From Brumimicrobium sp965659845 (GTDB lineage Bacteria; Bacteroidota; Bacteroidia; Flavobacteriales_D; Crocinitomicaceae), in contig CBFHXS010000017.1 in NCBI GenBank assembly GCA_965659845.1, positions 1 to 33,333 of the forward strand: a stretch of DNA of 33,333 nt. The letters run 5' to 3'. The notes under the pieces were generated by a model. The model was given only the letters and a program-made list of their open reading frames with translations, was not told the origin of the DNA and made no database searches. Positions 22,981 to 29,534 of the stretch are shown piece by piece. Positions within the stretch are counted from its first letter, which is position 1; each line of letters opens with the position of its first letter. A program made the translations under genes and the position numbers.

Positions 22981-23548
22981 TTTATCAAACCTTTCAGATG
23001 AATTGCTGATGTCGTCTCTCCAAAAGGGGGACGAATCAGCGTTTAATATTTTGTATGATCGCTACAGTGATCGCATATTGTATTACATGTACAAAATGTT
23101 GCGTCAAGATGAATCTAAGGCTCAGGATTTTACACAAGATGTGTTTCTTAAAGTTGTTGAGCATTCTGAAAAATTTGATACAAACAAAAACTTTAAAACT
23201 TGGATTTTCACCATAGCCGCAAACCACTGTAAAAACTATTTTAGAAGTACCAAACAAATGGTTGAATTGGAATCTTCTACAGCCACCAAGTTATTTCAGG
23301 ATTCGAAAGAGGATGAATATGATCAAAATGAGTTTCGAAACCGATTAAATGCAGAGGTCGACAAGTTGAGCTACACCTATAAAGAAACATTCATTCTCCG
23401 CTACAAAGAAGATTTGAAATTAAAAGAAATCGCGGAAATCATGGATTGCCCAGTGGGAACGATTAAATCAAGATTAAATCATGTCACTGGTGTTTTAGCT
23501 GAAAAATTAAAGGCATACAAAACATTAGTTAACCATAAAACGAATTAA
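22973..23548 (+). CDS. ECF-type RNA polymerase sigma factor
   Basis: The 191-residue protein has sigma region 2 (AFNILYDRYSDRILYYMYKM, then AQDFTQDVFLKV and the W-containing FKTWIFTIAANHCKNYFR). It also has region 4 (YTYKETFILRYKEDLKLKEI with a helix-turn-helix, then CPVGTIKSRL). Regions 1.2 and 3 are absent, as in ECF sigmas. The likely start is TTG at 22973, since a stop lies two codons upstream and the first in-frame ATG (23009) would remove the usual DELLM lead-in. The start sits inside the 3' end of the preceding gene, suggesting translational coupling. The anti-sigma gene follows after 3 bases. Confidence 0.93.
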   Translation: MTSLSNLSDELLMSSLQKGDESAFNILYDRYSDRILYYMYKMLRQDESKAQDFTQDVFLKVVEHSEKFDTNKNFKTWIFTIAANHCKNYFRSTKQMVELESSTATKLFQDSKEDEYDQNEFRNRLNAEVDKLSYTYKETFILRYKEDLKLKEIAEIMDCPVGTIKSRLNHVTGVLAEKLKAYKTLVNHKTN

Positions 23549-23551
23549 AAA

Positions 23552-24220
23552 ATGGAATATAAACTGACGGAATTAATCGAGCAGAAGACATTTGAAGAAC
23601 TTTCCGAAATGGAAAAAAGGTTTGTTCTACAATATGTATCAGAGGAAGAGTATCGTGAGAAGTCTGAACTGATCTCGAAAGTAAAAAAAGAACTAACTTC
23701 TGAAGGGCAAAAACTAAAAGCTCCTGAGCACATACGCACCAGCGCTTTAGAAGCATTGCGTTCGAAAAACGAAGAAAAAAGTGCACGATCAATACCACTG
23801 TTTTTTCAATACAAGGTGCCCTTATGGACATCAATTGCCGCGATTCTTTTGGTTTTTATACTCACAACTCCTTTTGTTTTCAATAATGGAATTACAGAGT
23901 TGAAAGCTACGGAGCAATTGACAATGACAGACACGATATACGTTGAGAAAATAGTAAATGACACAATAGAAGTCATTCAACCGGCTGACACCATTATCAA
24001 AACGGTATACAGGTCCGCTCCCAGCACCTCCCCAGTGAATAAAGATTTGTCGAATCCCGTTTTTTCAAATGAAAACAACTCCCTTATTCAGAAAGAGTTC
24101 AACTCATTTAGCACTCATGAAGATTATACAAACCCAATTGATCTCAACAAACCTAGTTCTGGTAAAAGTTTGTCCAACGATCCTCTTGGAAAAATTGTGT
24201 TAGGTGTTGCTGAAAGATAG
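23552..24220 (+). CDS. Membrane-anchored anti-sigma factor (predicted)
   Basis: The 222-residue protein has a cytoplasmic, charged helical N-terminus (1-88), as expected for a sigma-binding domain. One transmembrane helix follows at about 92-112 (LWTSIAAILLVFILTTPFVF). The periplasmic tail is low-complexity and Ser/Asn/Thr-rich. There is no zinc-binding HxxxCxxC motif, so it is not a ZAS-type anti-sigma. Position directly after the ECF sigma gene, together with the topology, is the main evidence. The periplasmic tail could contact the exported protein of the first gene; that is a guess. Confidence 0.75.
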   Translation: MEYKLTELIEQKTFEELSEMEKRFVLQYVSEEEYREKSELISKVKKELTSEGQKLKAPEHIRTSALEALRSKNEEKSARSIPLFFQYKVPLWTSIAAILLVFILTTPFVFNNGITELKATEQLTMTDTIYVEKIVNDTIEVIQPADTIIKTVYRSAPSTSPVNKDLSNPVFSNENNSLIQKEFNSFSTHEDYTNPIDLNKPSSGKSLSNDPLGKIVLGVAER

Positions 24221-24267
24221 GTTAAACAGCACATAATTGATTCAGCGAAAACTGACAACAGTCATTT

Positions 24268-24295
24268 TTGTACCCAGGTAACTAATCTACCTTTA
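24268..24295 (+). promoter_or_regulatory. Candidate promoter for the small membrane-protein pair
   Basis: TTG at 24268-24270 and TACCTTTA at 24288-24295 (one mismatch to TAnnTTTG) are separated by 17 bases, within the normal range. The predicted transcript would begin close to the ATG at 24301. A short inverted repeat, TGAC-AACA-GTCA (24253-24264), with a T run just upstream may be a weak terminator for the sigma operon. Confidence 0.4.
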
Positions 24296-24300
24296 CCTCC

Positions 24301-24399
24301 ATGAACAAAAACAAAGTTTTACGCTTCGTGTTCGTATGTATAACATGTATCGGACTGATTACAGGCGTAGTACTAGCTGTTCAGTATTTTATAAACTAA
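24301..24399 (+). CDS. 32-residue single-helix membrane protein (small ORF)
   Basis: ATG 24301 to TAA 24397-24399 encodes a basic N-terminus (MNKNKVLRF) followed by one hydrophobic helix (VFVCITCIGLITGVVLAVQY) and a short FIN tail. It is preceded by a promoter-like sequence and lies 12 bases before the DUF2892 gene, in the same direction. The coding character (one membrane helix, basic start, no rare pattern breaks) makes a real micro-protein plausible. No family is recognised. Confidence 0.5.
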   Translation: MNKNKVLRFVFVCITCIGLITGVVLAVQYFIN

Positions 24400-24411
24400 A
24401 AACAAAAAGTT

Positions 24412-24615
24412 ATGAAAATCAATATGGGAGGTGCAGACCGCATCATAAGAGTGTTAATCGCAGTTGCTATTGCAATTTTGTTTTTCACCGAAGTGATAAC
24501 TGGAACATTAGGAATTGTATTGTTGGTTGTTGGAGCTGTATTCTTGTTAACAAGCGTTGTTGGATTTTGCCCGTTGTACGCTCCGTTTGGAATTCGGACA
24601 TGTCCAAAGAAGTAA
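24412..24615 (+). CDS. DUF2892 (YgaP-type) small membrane protein
   Basis: The 67-residue protein matches the DUF2892 pattern. It has an N-terminal NMGGADRIIRVLIAVAIAIL and two hydrophobic helices separated by TGTLGI. The end is VVGFCPLYAPFGIRTCPKK with two conserved cysteines. In other bacteria this module is fused to rhodanese domains (YgaP) or stands alone; its role is unclear. It ends 2 bases before the end of the convergent glycosyltransferase gene. It may form a two-gene unit with the 32-residue ORF. Confidence 0.88.
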   Translation: MKINMGGADRIIRVLIAVAIAILFFTEVITGTLGIVLLVVGAVFLLTSVVGFCPLYAPFGIRTCPKK

Positions 24616-24617
24616 TA

Positions 24618-25691
24618 CTAATTTTTAAATAGGTCGAGATAATTATCGGAATGCGCAGAGACAGAGTAGTTCTTTTGGACACGCTGTTTTCCTGCCTTTC
24701 CTATTGACGTTCTCAACGCTTTATCTTCGATCAGTAGACGTAAATTCTTTTCCCAGTCTGACGTTTGATCACAGAATATTCCGTTTTCACCATCGCTCAC
24801 TATATTATTGTTCACTCCCACTGGCGAAAGTAATGTTGGAATGGCTAGTGCCATATATTGTAATGCCTTAAATCCACACTTCCCAGCCGACCATTGATCT
24901 TCAACCAAAGGCATTACCCCTATTTGAATTCGTGCTAAATCCTCTATTTCTGTCTCACTTTTCCAGGGAACGAAACGCAATGATTTTAAGTTAAATTCAG
25001 GTTTTTCGTTCGAAATCACTCTAAATTCAAAATCGTATTCTTGTTCCAGCTTCTGGAGCACGGGGATAATGACTGACAAATATCGCATGGTGGTGTGTGT
25101 GCCTGTCCAGCCAATCACTAGGGGTTCGTTTTCCTGATCAGCAGTCAGGTTATGATGCTTTTCAAGATCAATGGTTGTAGGGATCACTTTTACGTTCTTG
25201 TTGTATTGCCTTGCAAAATCAGCTAAGTATTCATTACCTGCTGTAATCTGTGAAGCCCACTTCATACAGTACTTCACCTTCCAGTAAGCTTTTACTCGCT
25301 GAAAACGCGCATTGACCTCACTGTAATTCGGGAGCCAGATTGCATCGTCGAAATCATAAATGTATTTTACTCCTATCACCTTTGCTGCTATCCACTCAAA
25401 TAGTGGTGGCCCAATATGCGCCATCTCACGATGTACAAAAACGTAATCCGCCTTTTTCAATTTGAACATCAACGCCCATCGTCTGAAAAAACTAACTAGC
25501 ACCTGAAGTGTCTTTCCTCCAAAGTTTCCGCGCTGATAAATTGTATCCCATGCTTTTTCCGAAAGGAAGCTGTAAAAGTTCACCTCATAGCCCTCTTTTT
25601 CAAGCAAATCAATATACTGCTCAAAACGAAAGCGTTGTGAAGGCGCTTTACCCTTGGGATAGGGTGCTAATATGAAGATCTTTTTATTCAT
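24618..25691 (-). CDS. Family 4-type glycosyltransferase (GT-B fold)
   Basis: The 357-residue protein begins MNKKIFILAPYPKGKAPSQR at ATG 25691; an open frame runs seven codons further upstream without family features. The N-terminal domain contains DYVFVHREMAHIGPPLFEWI and YIYDFDDAIWLPNYS. The C-terminal nucleotide-sugar domain contains IGWTGTHTTMRYL, the GVMPLVEDQWSAGKCGFKAL segment (the GT4 E-x7-E-like region, with Lys-Cys-Gly-Phe-Lys replacing the usual pattern) and YMALAIPTLLSPVG. It probably transfers a sugar in polysaccharide or glycoconjugate assembly. No other polysaccharide genes are adjacent, and the acceptor is unknown. Confidence 0.87.
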   Translation of the reverse strand: MNKKIFILAPYPKGKAPSQRFRFEQYIDLLEKEGYEVNFYSFLSEKAWDTIYQRGNFGGKTLQVLVSFFRRWALMFKLKKADYVFVHREMAHIGPPLFEWIAAKVIGVKYIYDFDDAIWLPNYSEVNARFQRVKAYWKVKYCMKWASQITAGNEYLADFARQYNKNVKVIPTTIDLEKHHNLTADQENEPLVIGWTGTHTTMRYLSVIIPVLQKLEQEYDFEFRVISNEKPEFNLKSLRFVPWKSETEIEDLARIQIGVMPLVEDQWSAGKCGFKALQYMALAIPTLLSPVGVNNNIVSDGENGIFCDQTSDWEKNLRLLIEDKALRTSIGKAGKQRVQKNYSVSAHSDNYLDLFKN

Positions 25692-25828
25692 GCATCCTGA
25701 AGTGCAGTACAAATGTAGTTAAATCCTGCTGTAGACGGATAAAGGTCAATTTCTCGCTTTAGAGCTTTTAGTTCTTGTAGCTAAAGTTTACATTTTAGTT
25801 ACACACATAGTTGATATATAGGTAACTG

Positions 25829-26365
25829 TTACATATATTAGATTGTTAGCACACATTAACACACTTAAAGAACACGAAAATGAGAACGATTAAAATTGTA
25901 TCACTTCTGTTATTTATCGGATTAATATCTTGTAACAAAGAAAAAATAGACGGTAAAATTAAAACTGACCCTCAACTGGAGGCAGAATTGAAATCATCAC
26001 CCGAAAATATAGTTTTAGGGAATAATGAGTTTGTTTTGACAACATATTTATCGCGAGATTTTATGCCTATTGCTGAAGAAAATGGTAGTCCAATGATGTG
26101 TTTAAACACTTTGACTGAAAAAGATAGTTTGACTATTTCACACTCAATTGAATTAAAAAAACAATATGTTATTAAGGGAAACGAAATTTGGACAGCAGAC
26201 TATTCAGAAATTAAAAAACCTAATGACTACACTTTTGAAGGTTTTGTTCGTGAAGGACCTAAGTGGGGACCTAATATAAATGTTGACGTAGTTTGTGAGT
26301 TTGAAATTTCTGGAACAACTTATAGAGTCTTGGCAAAATCACAAGAAATCAATAAGACAAGTTGA
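25829..26365 (+). other. Candidate cassette body: leader plus lipoprotein gene
   Basis: GTTACAT occurs at 25828-25834, upstream of the lipoprotein gene, and again at 26505-26511, at the far end of the attC-like fold. The gene and the fold together would make a ~677-bp cassette if recombination occurred within these matching cores. A second GTT core (GTTAGCACACATTAACACAC, 25845-25864) also precedes the gene. This is an inference from the paired cores; no integrase gene is in the window. Confidence 0.3.
25880..26365 (+). CDS. Predicted lipoprotein of unknown function
   Basis: The 161-residue product has a lipoprotein signal, MRTIKIVSLLLFIGLISC, with the acylated Cys at residue 18. The mature part is hydrophilic and beta-rich (YVIKGNEIWTADYSEIKKPN and VDVVCEFEISGTTYRVLAKS), with two further cysteines. 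No family is recognised. The gene is isolated, with 188 bp of AT-rich DNA upstream and an elaborate folded sequence directly downstream. A weak TTAAC-rich leader precedes the ATG. It may be a captured accessory gene rather than part of a core operon. Confidence 0.75.
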   Translation: MRTIKIVSLLLFIGLISCNKEKIDGKIKTDPQLEAELKSSPENIVLGNNEFVLTTYLSRDFMPIAEENGSPMMCLNTLTEKDSLTISHSIELKKQYVIKGNEIWTADYSEIKKPNDYTFEGFVREGPKWGPNINVDVVCEFEISGTTYRVLAKSQEINKTS

Positions 26366-26377
26366 AAATATAAAGGT

Positions 26378-26510
26378 GTGTTAACATCGGCTATAAAACA
26401 CTGCAACGATTGCGCTTCGAATGATAAATCATCCTAGCTCAATCGTTCGCCCTCAAAATTATCATTAACTTTAAGGAACAGCAGCGTTTTCATAGCCGTG
26501 GAACGTTACA
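26378..26510. repeat. attC-like imperfect palindrome (long hairpin) after the lipoprotein gene
   Basis: The outer arms CGGCTATAAAACACTGC (26388-26404) and GCAGCGTTTTCATAGCCG (26481-26498) pair with one mismatch and one bulged base. Beyond them, TGTTAAC (26379-26385) faces GTTACA (26505-26510). Inner arms at 26405-26416 and 26436-26447 (AACGATTG and CAATCGTT at their core) pair at 11 of 12. A small hairpin, ATGAT-AA-ATCAT (26421-26432), sits at the apex. Paired AAC and GTT ends, an asymmetric palindrome and a bulged base are features of integron attC sites. However, the outer boxes do not match the canonical RYYYAAC/GTTRRRY exactly. Confidence 0.5.
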
Positions 26511-26541
26511 TTAGATAAAAGTCCGAACGAAGTTAATCCGG

Positions 26542-26886
26542 TTAATCTACCGCCACATATTCAAAACGAAGCATGCGACCATAACTTATATTATTCCATA
26601 TTTCGGGTTGATTTAAAGCGAGAGCTTTTCCATCCTTGATTAATTTGACTTCCCAATTTAAATCCGAAATTTTTGGTTCTGAAGGTTGTTGATAGACGCA
26701 AGCAAAAACTGTTTCAGACTCACCAGGTTGAATAGAGAACTTTTGACGATTGTCGCAACAACCAGCATAAACGGTTATGGGATTTCTACTATTATTTGTT
26801 ACAATCTTTTCATGATTATAACCTTTTAAACAAGATGATAAAATAAATAATATAGCACAGGAAGATAAGTAAATGGAGAACTTCAT
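26542..26886 (-). CDS. Predicted lipoprotein of unknown function (inverted)
   Basis: The 114-residue product begins MKFSIYLSSCAILFILSSC, with a lipobox SSC at residue 19. The mature part has four cysteines (including an AGCCD pair) and beta-rich sequence (KIVTNNSRNPITVYAGCCDN, then SIQPGESETVFACVYQQPSE), suggesting a disulfide-stabilised small domain. It is unrecognised. It is transcribed toward the attC-like fold, ending about 30 bp from it. The 422 bp upstream carry no gene. Confidence 0.72.
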   Translation of the reverse strand: MKFSIYLSSCAILFILSSCLKGYNHEKIVTNNSRNPITVYAGCCDNRQKFSIQPGESETVFACVYQQPSEPKISDLNWEVKLIKDGKALALNQPEIWNNISYGRMLRFEYVAVD

Positions 26887-27308
26887 AATATGGAAATTTA
26901 GTTAATACTAATACTCAGTCGAACTCAAAATGCAATAGGTTGGAAAAGTTTATATGTTAAAAGACAATTGCTCTTCGAAAAATCAATCTTCCCTAGCTTC
27001 ATCAAGCTCCTAGGAAATTACTATTTAATTTTAATAAAAGCAGTGGTTCTCTAGCTGAGTAACTTTATACTCCATTAGAGCATGAATAAATAAAATTTAC
27101 GACATCACCTTTCTTCTATTGTGCAGTCTGCTCTTGTTTGAATGAGCACCCAAAACCCAAATTTCTACTCAACCCTAGTAGCGTATCAGAATTATTCGAA
27201 AAATACTAGATTTAGGATTGCAAGCGTGGTAGCTATTTACGTGTCGTAGTTTTATGTAATTGAAAAATAAAGCCTTACATTGTCAGTGTACAAATAAACT
27301 ATACACTT
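26887..27308. other. Intergenic stretch without recognisable genes
   Basis: No coding frame or tRNA-like fold was found in this AT-rich stretch. It would hold the promoter of the leftward lipoprotein gene and of the rightward T9SS gene. The right end carries an inverted repeat against the ATG (27285-27307). A weak imperfect hairpin (AGCTT-CATC-AAGCT with TTCC/GGAA flanks, about 26989-27016) is also present. It may contain decayed sequence. Confidence 0.6.
27285..27307. promoter_or_regulatory. Inverted repeat against the start codon of the Omp28-like gene
   Basis: AGTGTA (27285-27290) and TACACT (27302-27307) are exact inverted repeats 11 bases apart, ending one base before the ATG at 27309. 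It could be an operator or an RNA stem that affects translation. It is short enough to occur by chance. Confidence 0.3.
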
Positions 27309-29294
27309 ATGAAAAGAGTTCTATTTTTAATTTCTTCTGTTTTTCTAACTGCAGGAGTCAATGCACAGCTATTTACTGATGATTTTGAAAGCTACACTGT
27401 CGGTCAGTATGTTGGGTCCGCTTCAACAGATTGGACAACTTGGAGTGGAACAGAAGGTGGTACCGAAGATGTTCAAGCAACAGATGCTGAAGCGAGTAGT
27501 GGTTCTAATTCAATCTACTTGTCGTCAACAGGAACAAATGGAGGACCACAAGACATTGTTCTTGAATTTGGGCAACAATTTGTGGACGGAATTTTCACGT
27601 TCGAGTCCAACTTCTTTGTAGAATCAGGAAAAAATGCCTATTTCAATTTTCAGGCAACTGAGACAATTGGAACAACGTGGGCAATGAATTGTAACATGGA
27701 TAACGGTGCAATCACAATAGATGATGGTGTTACTCCAGATTTGGCAAGTGGAACTTACCCTGATGATACATGGTTTAATTTAAGAATTGTCGCTAACCTC
27801 ACCACCGGCAGATGGCAAGCTTTTATGAATGGTGACTGTATTGGTGTTTGGGCAAATTCAATCAATGAAGTAGCCTCACTGAACTTGTATCCCATATTAA
27901 ACAGTGGGTATTACATAGACGATGTGGTATTTGATCATGCTACTTATACGCCATCAGCACTAAATGCGTCTGTAGTCTCTTTTGATATTGGAGGTGCTAT
28001 CGCAGGACTTTACGTTAATCCTTCAGCAACAGTGGTAAATGCGGGTACAGATGCTATTAATTCATTTGACCTAACATTAGACTATAATGGAAATCAATAT
28101 GTAGAAAATATTACTGGGCAAAACTTGAATGCAGGTCAAACCTATGATATAACTTTTGCTACGGCAGTTAATCTAGTAGCAGGAGCAAATACAGCAACTG
28201 TAACTTTAAGTAATGTCAATGGTGGTGCAGATAGTGACCCAAGTGACGATGAAGGTTGTGCATTAGTGAATCCTGTTGTTCCAGCACCAGGAAAGGTGGT
28301 TGTTGGAGAAGAAGGAACGGGTACTTGGTGTCAATGGTGTCCTCGTGGAACTGTCTTCATGGATAGATATGAAGAGGAGTACGGACAGTTTTGGGCAGGT
28401 ATAGCAGTTCATAATTCTGACCCTATGGAGAATGCTGTTTATGATACTGGAATTTCTTCGTACTTTGGTGGTTATCCGAGTTCAATTGTAGATCGAGGCG
28501 CAGAGGTTGACCCTAGTGCAATGAGTACACAATTTTTTGAACGCCTCCAAGTGGCGCCAACTGCAATTATCACGAATACACCAAATTGGAATGCAACTAC
28601 ACGTGAACTAGAGGTTACGGTAACAGCTGATTTTCAGTCATCTGCAAATAATAATTACAAATTAGCCTGTGTACTAACTGAAGATGGTGTAACAGGTACA
28701 TCGAATGGTTATGCTCAGTCAAATGCTTATGCAGGTGGTGGAAACGGTGTAATGGGAGGATATGAATTACTACCTAGTCCTGTACCGGCTTCACAAATGG
28801 TATACGATCACGTGGCAAGAGAAATTCTTCCTTCATTTGATGGAGATGCATCAAGTTTTCCAGCAACTGTAAATGCAGGTGATCAACACTCAAGAACATA
28901 TACCTTTACTTTACCAGCGAGTTGGAACGAGAATAATATACACGTTATTGGTTTATTAATCGATCCATCCGGTAGAATAGACAACGCAGGTAAATCAACA
29001 ATATTTAGTGCTACGGGACTAGAAGACATAAATACATCTGCAGCTCAAACATTCAACATGTATCCTAACCCGGCAACTGCGTCAACTAAAATTGAAGTAG
29101 TTATTGAAAAGGCTTCAGAGGTTGAATTAGCGGTAGTTGATATGTCTGGAAAGCAAATTGAATCTAGAGCTTATGGAATCATGACAACAACATCTACGAT
29201 TGAATTAAACACTTCGTCTTTAGATGCTGGTGTTTATATGATTCATTTGACGATTAATAATGTGAAAATGGTGAAACGTTTGATTGTTCAATAA
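27309..29294 (+). CDS. Omp28-related secreted protein with T9SS type A domain
   Basis: The 661-residue product has a signal peptide, MKRVLFLISSVFLTAGVNA. A jelly-roll or LamG-like region at about 23-210 comes first (DDFESYTVGQYVG, then WFNLRIVANLTTGRWQAFMN and YYIDDVVFDH). A beta-sandwich follows at about 215-320. The Omp28-like thioredoxin-fold domain begins at GKVVVGEEGTGTWCQWCPRG, with Cys341 and Cys344 in a CxxC site. A type A sorting domain closes the protein (MYPNPATASTKIEVVIEKAS through VKRLIVQ). It is expected at the cell surface or outside. The CxxC motif hints at redox chemistry, but Omp28-family activity is not established. It has its own terminator. Confidence 0.88.
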   Translation: MKRVLFLISSVFLTAGVNAQLFTDDFESYTVGQYVGSASTDWTTWSGTEGGTEDVQATDAEASSGSNSIYLSSTGTNGGPQDIVLEFGQQFVDGIFTFESNFFVESGKNAYFNFQATETIGTTWAMNCNMDNGAITIDDGVTPDLASGTYPDDTWFNLRIVANLTTGRWQAFMNGDCIGVWANSINEVASLNLYPILNSGYYIDDVVFDHATYTPSALNASVVSFDIGGAIAGLYVNPSATVVNAGTDAINSFDLTLDYNGNQYVENITGQNLNAGQTYDITFATAVNLVAGANTATVTLSNVNGGADSDPSDDEGCALVNPVVPAPGKVVVGEEGTGTWCQWCPRGTVFMDRYEEEYGQFWAGIAVHNSDPMENAVYDTGISSYFGGYPSSIVDRGAEVDPSAMSTQFFERLQVAPTAIITNTPNWNATTRELEVTVTADFQSSANNNYKLACVLTEDGVTGTSNGYAQSNAYAGGGNGVMGGYELLPSPVPASQMVYDHVAREILPSFDGDASSFPATVNAGDQHSRTYTFTLPASWNENNIHVIGLLIDPSGRIDNAGKSTIFSATGLEDINTSAAQTFNMYPNPATASTKIEVVIEKASEVELAVVDMSGKQIESRAYGIMTTTSTIELNTSSLDAGVYMIHLTINNVKMVKRLIVQ

Positions 29295-29312
29295 ACTCAT
29301 TTATTAAGATAC

Positions 29313-29348
29313 AAAGGCGACATTTGAGCGATCAGGTGTCGCTTTTTT
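29313..29348 (+). terminator. Rho-independent terminator of the Omp28-like gene
   Basis: GCGACA (29317-29322) and TGTCGC (29337-29342) form a stem, extended by A/T pairs with one bulge, and are followed by six T. It lies about 20 bases past the stop at 29294. Confidence 0.85.
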
Positions 29349-29534
29349 GTTTTCGCGTGTAATAGCCCTTCTGCAAAGAATGGACTCTTAATAGCGCGTA
29401 TTTAAAAATGTATAGAAAGGAAATTACTAATTTAGGATGAATGTACATTTGCGTTGAAATTTTGATTGTATTTTCACTAGCATTTGTTGAATTAAGAATT
29501 GCAAAAAAGGACTTGTAATCAAAAATTAAATTTG

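Noticed and set aside
23529..23834. Minus-strand open frames across the sigma/anti-sigma junction
   Set aside because: They are antisense to two supported genes and show no family features.
26378..26510. Calling the fold a true integron attC
   Set aside because: The outer boxes do not fit RYYYAAC and GTTRRRY exactly and no integrase is present, so it is only reported as attC-like.
29527..29534. TAAATTTG as promoter of the GT-C gene
   Set aside because: It exactly matches TAnnTTTG but abuts the ATG, so transcription would start inside the coding region; no -33 element fits either.
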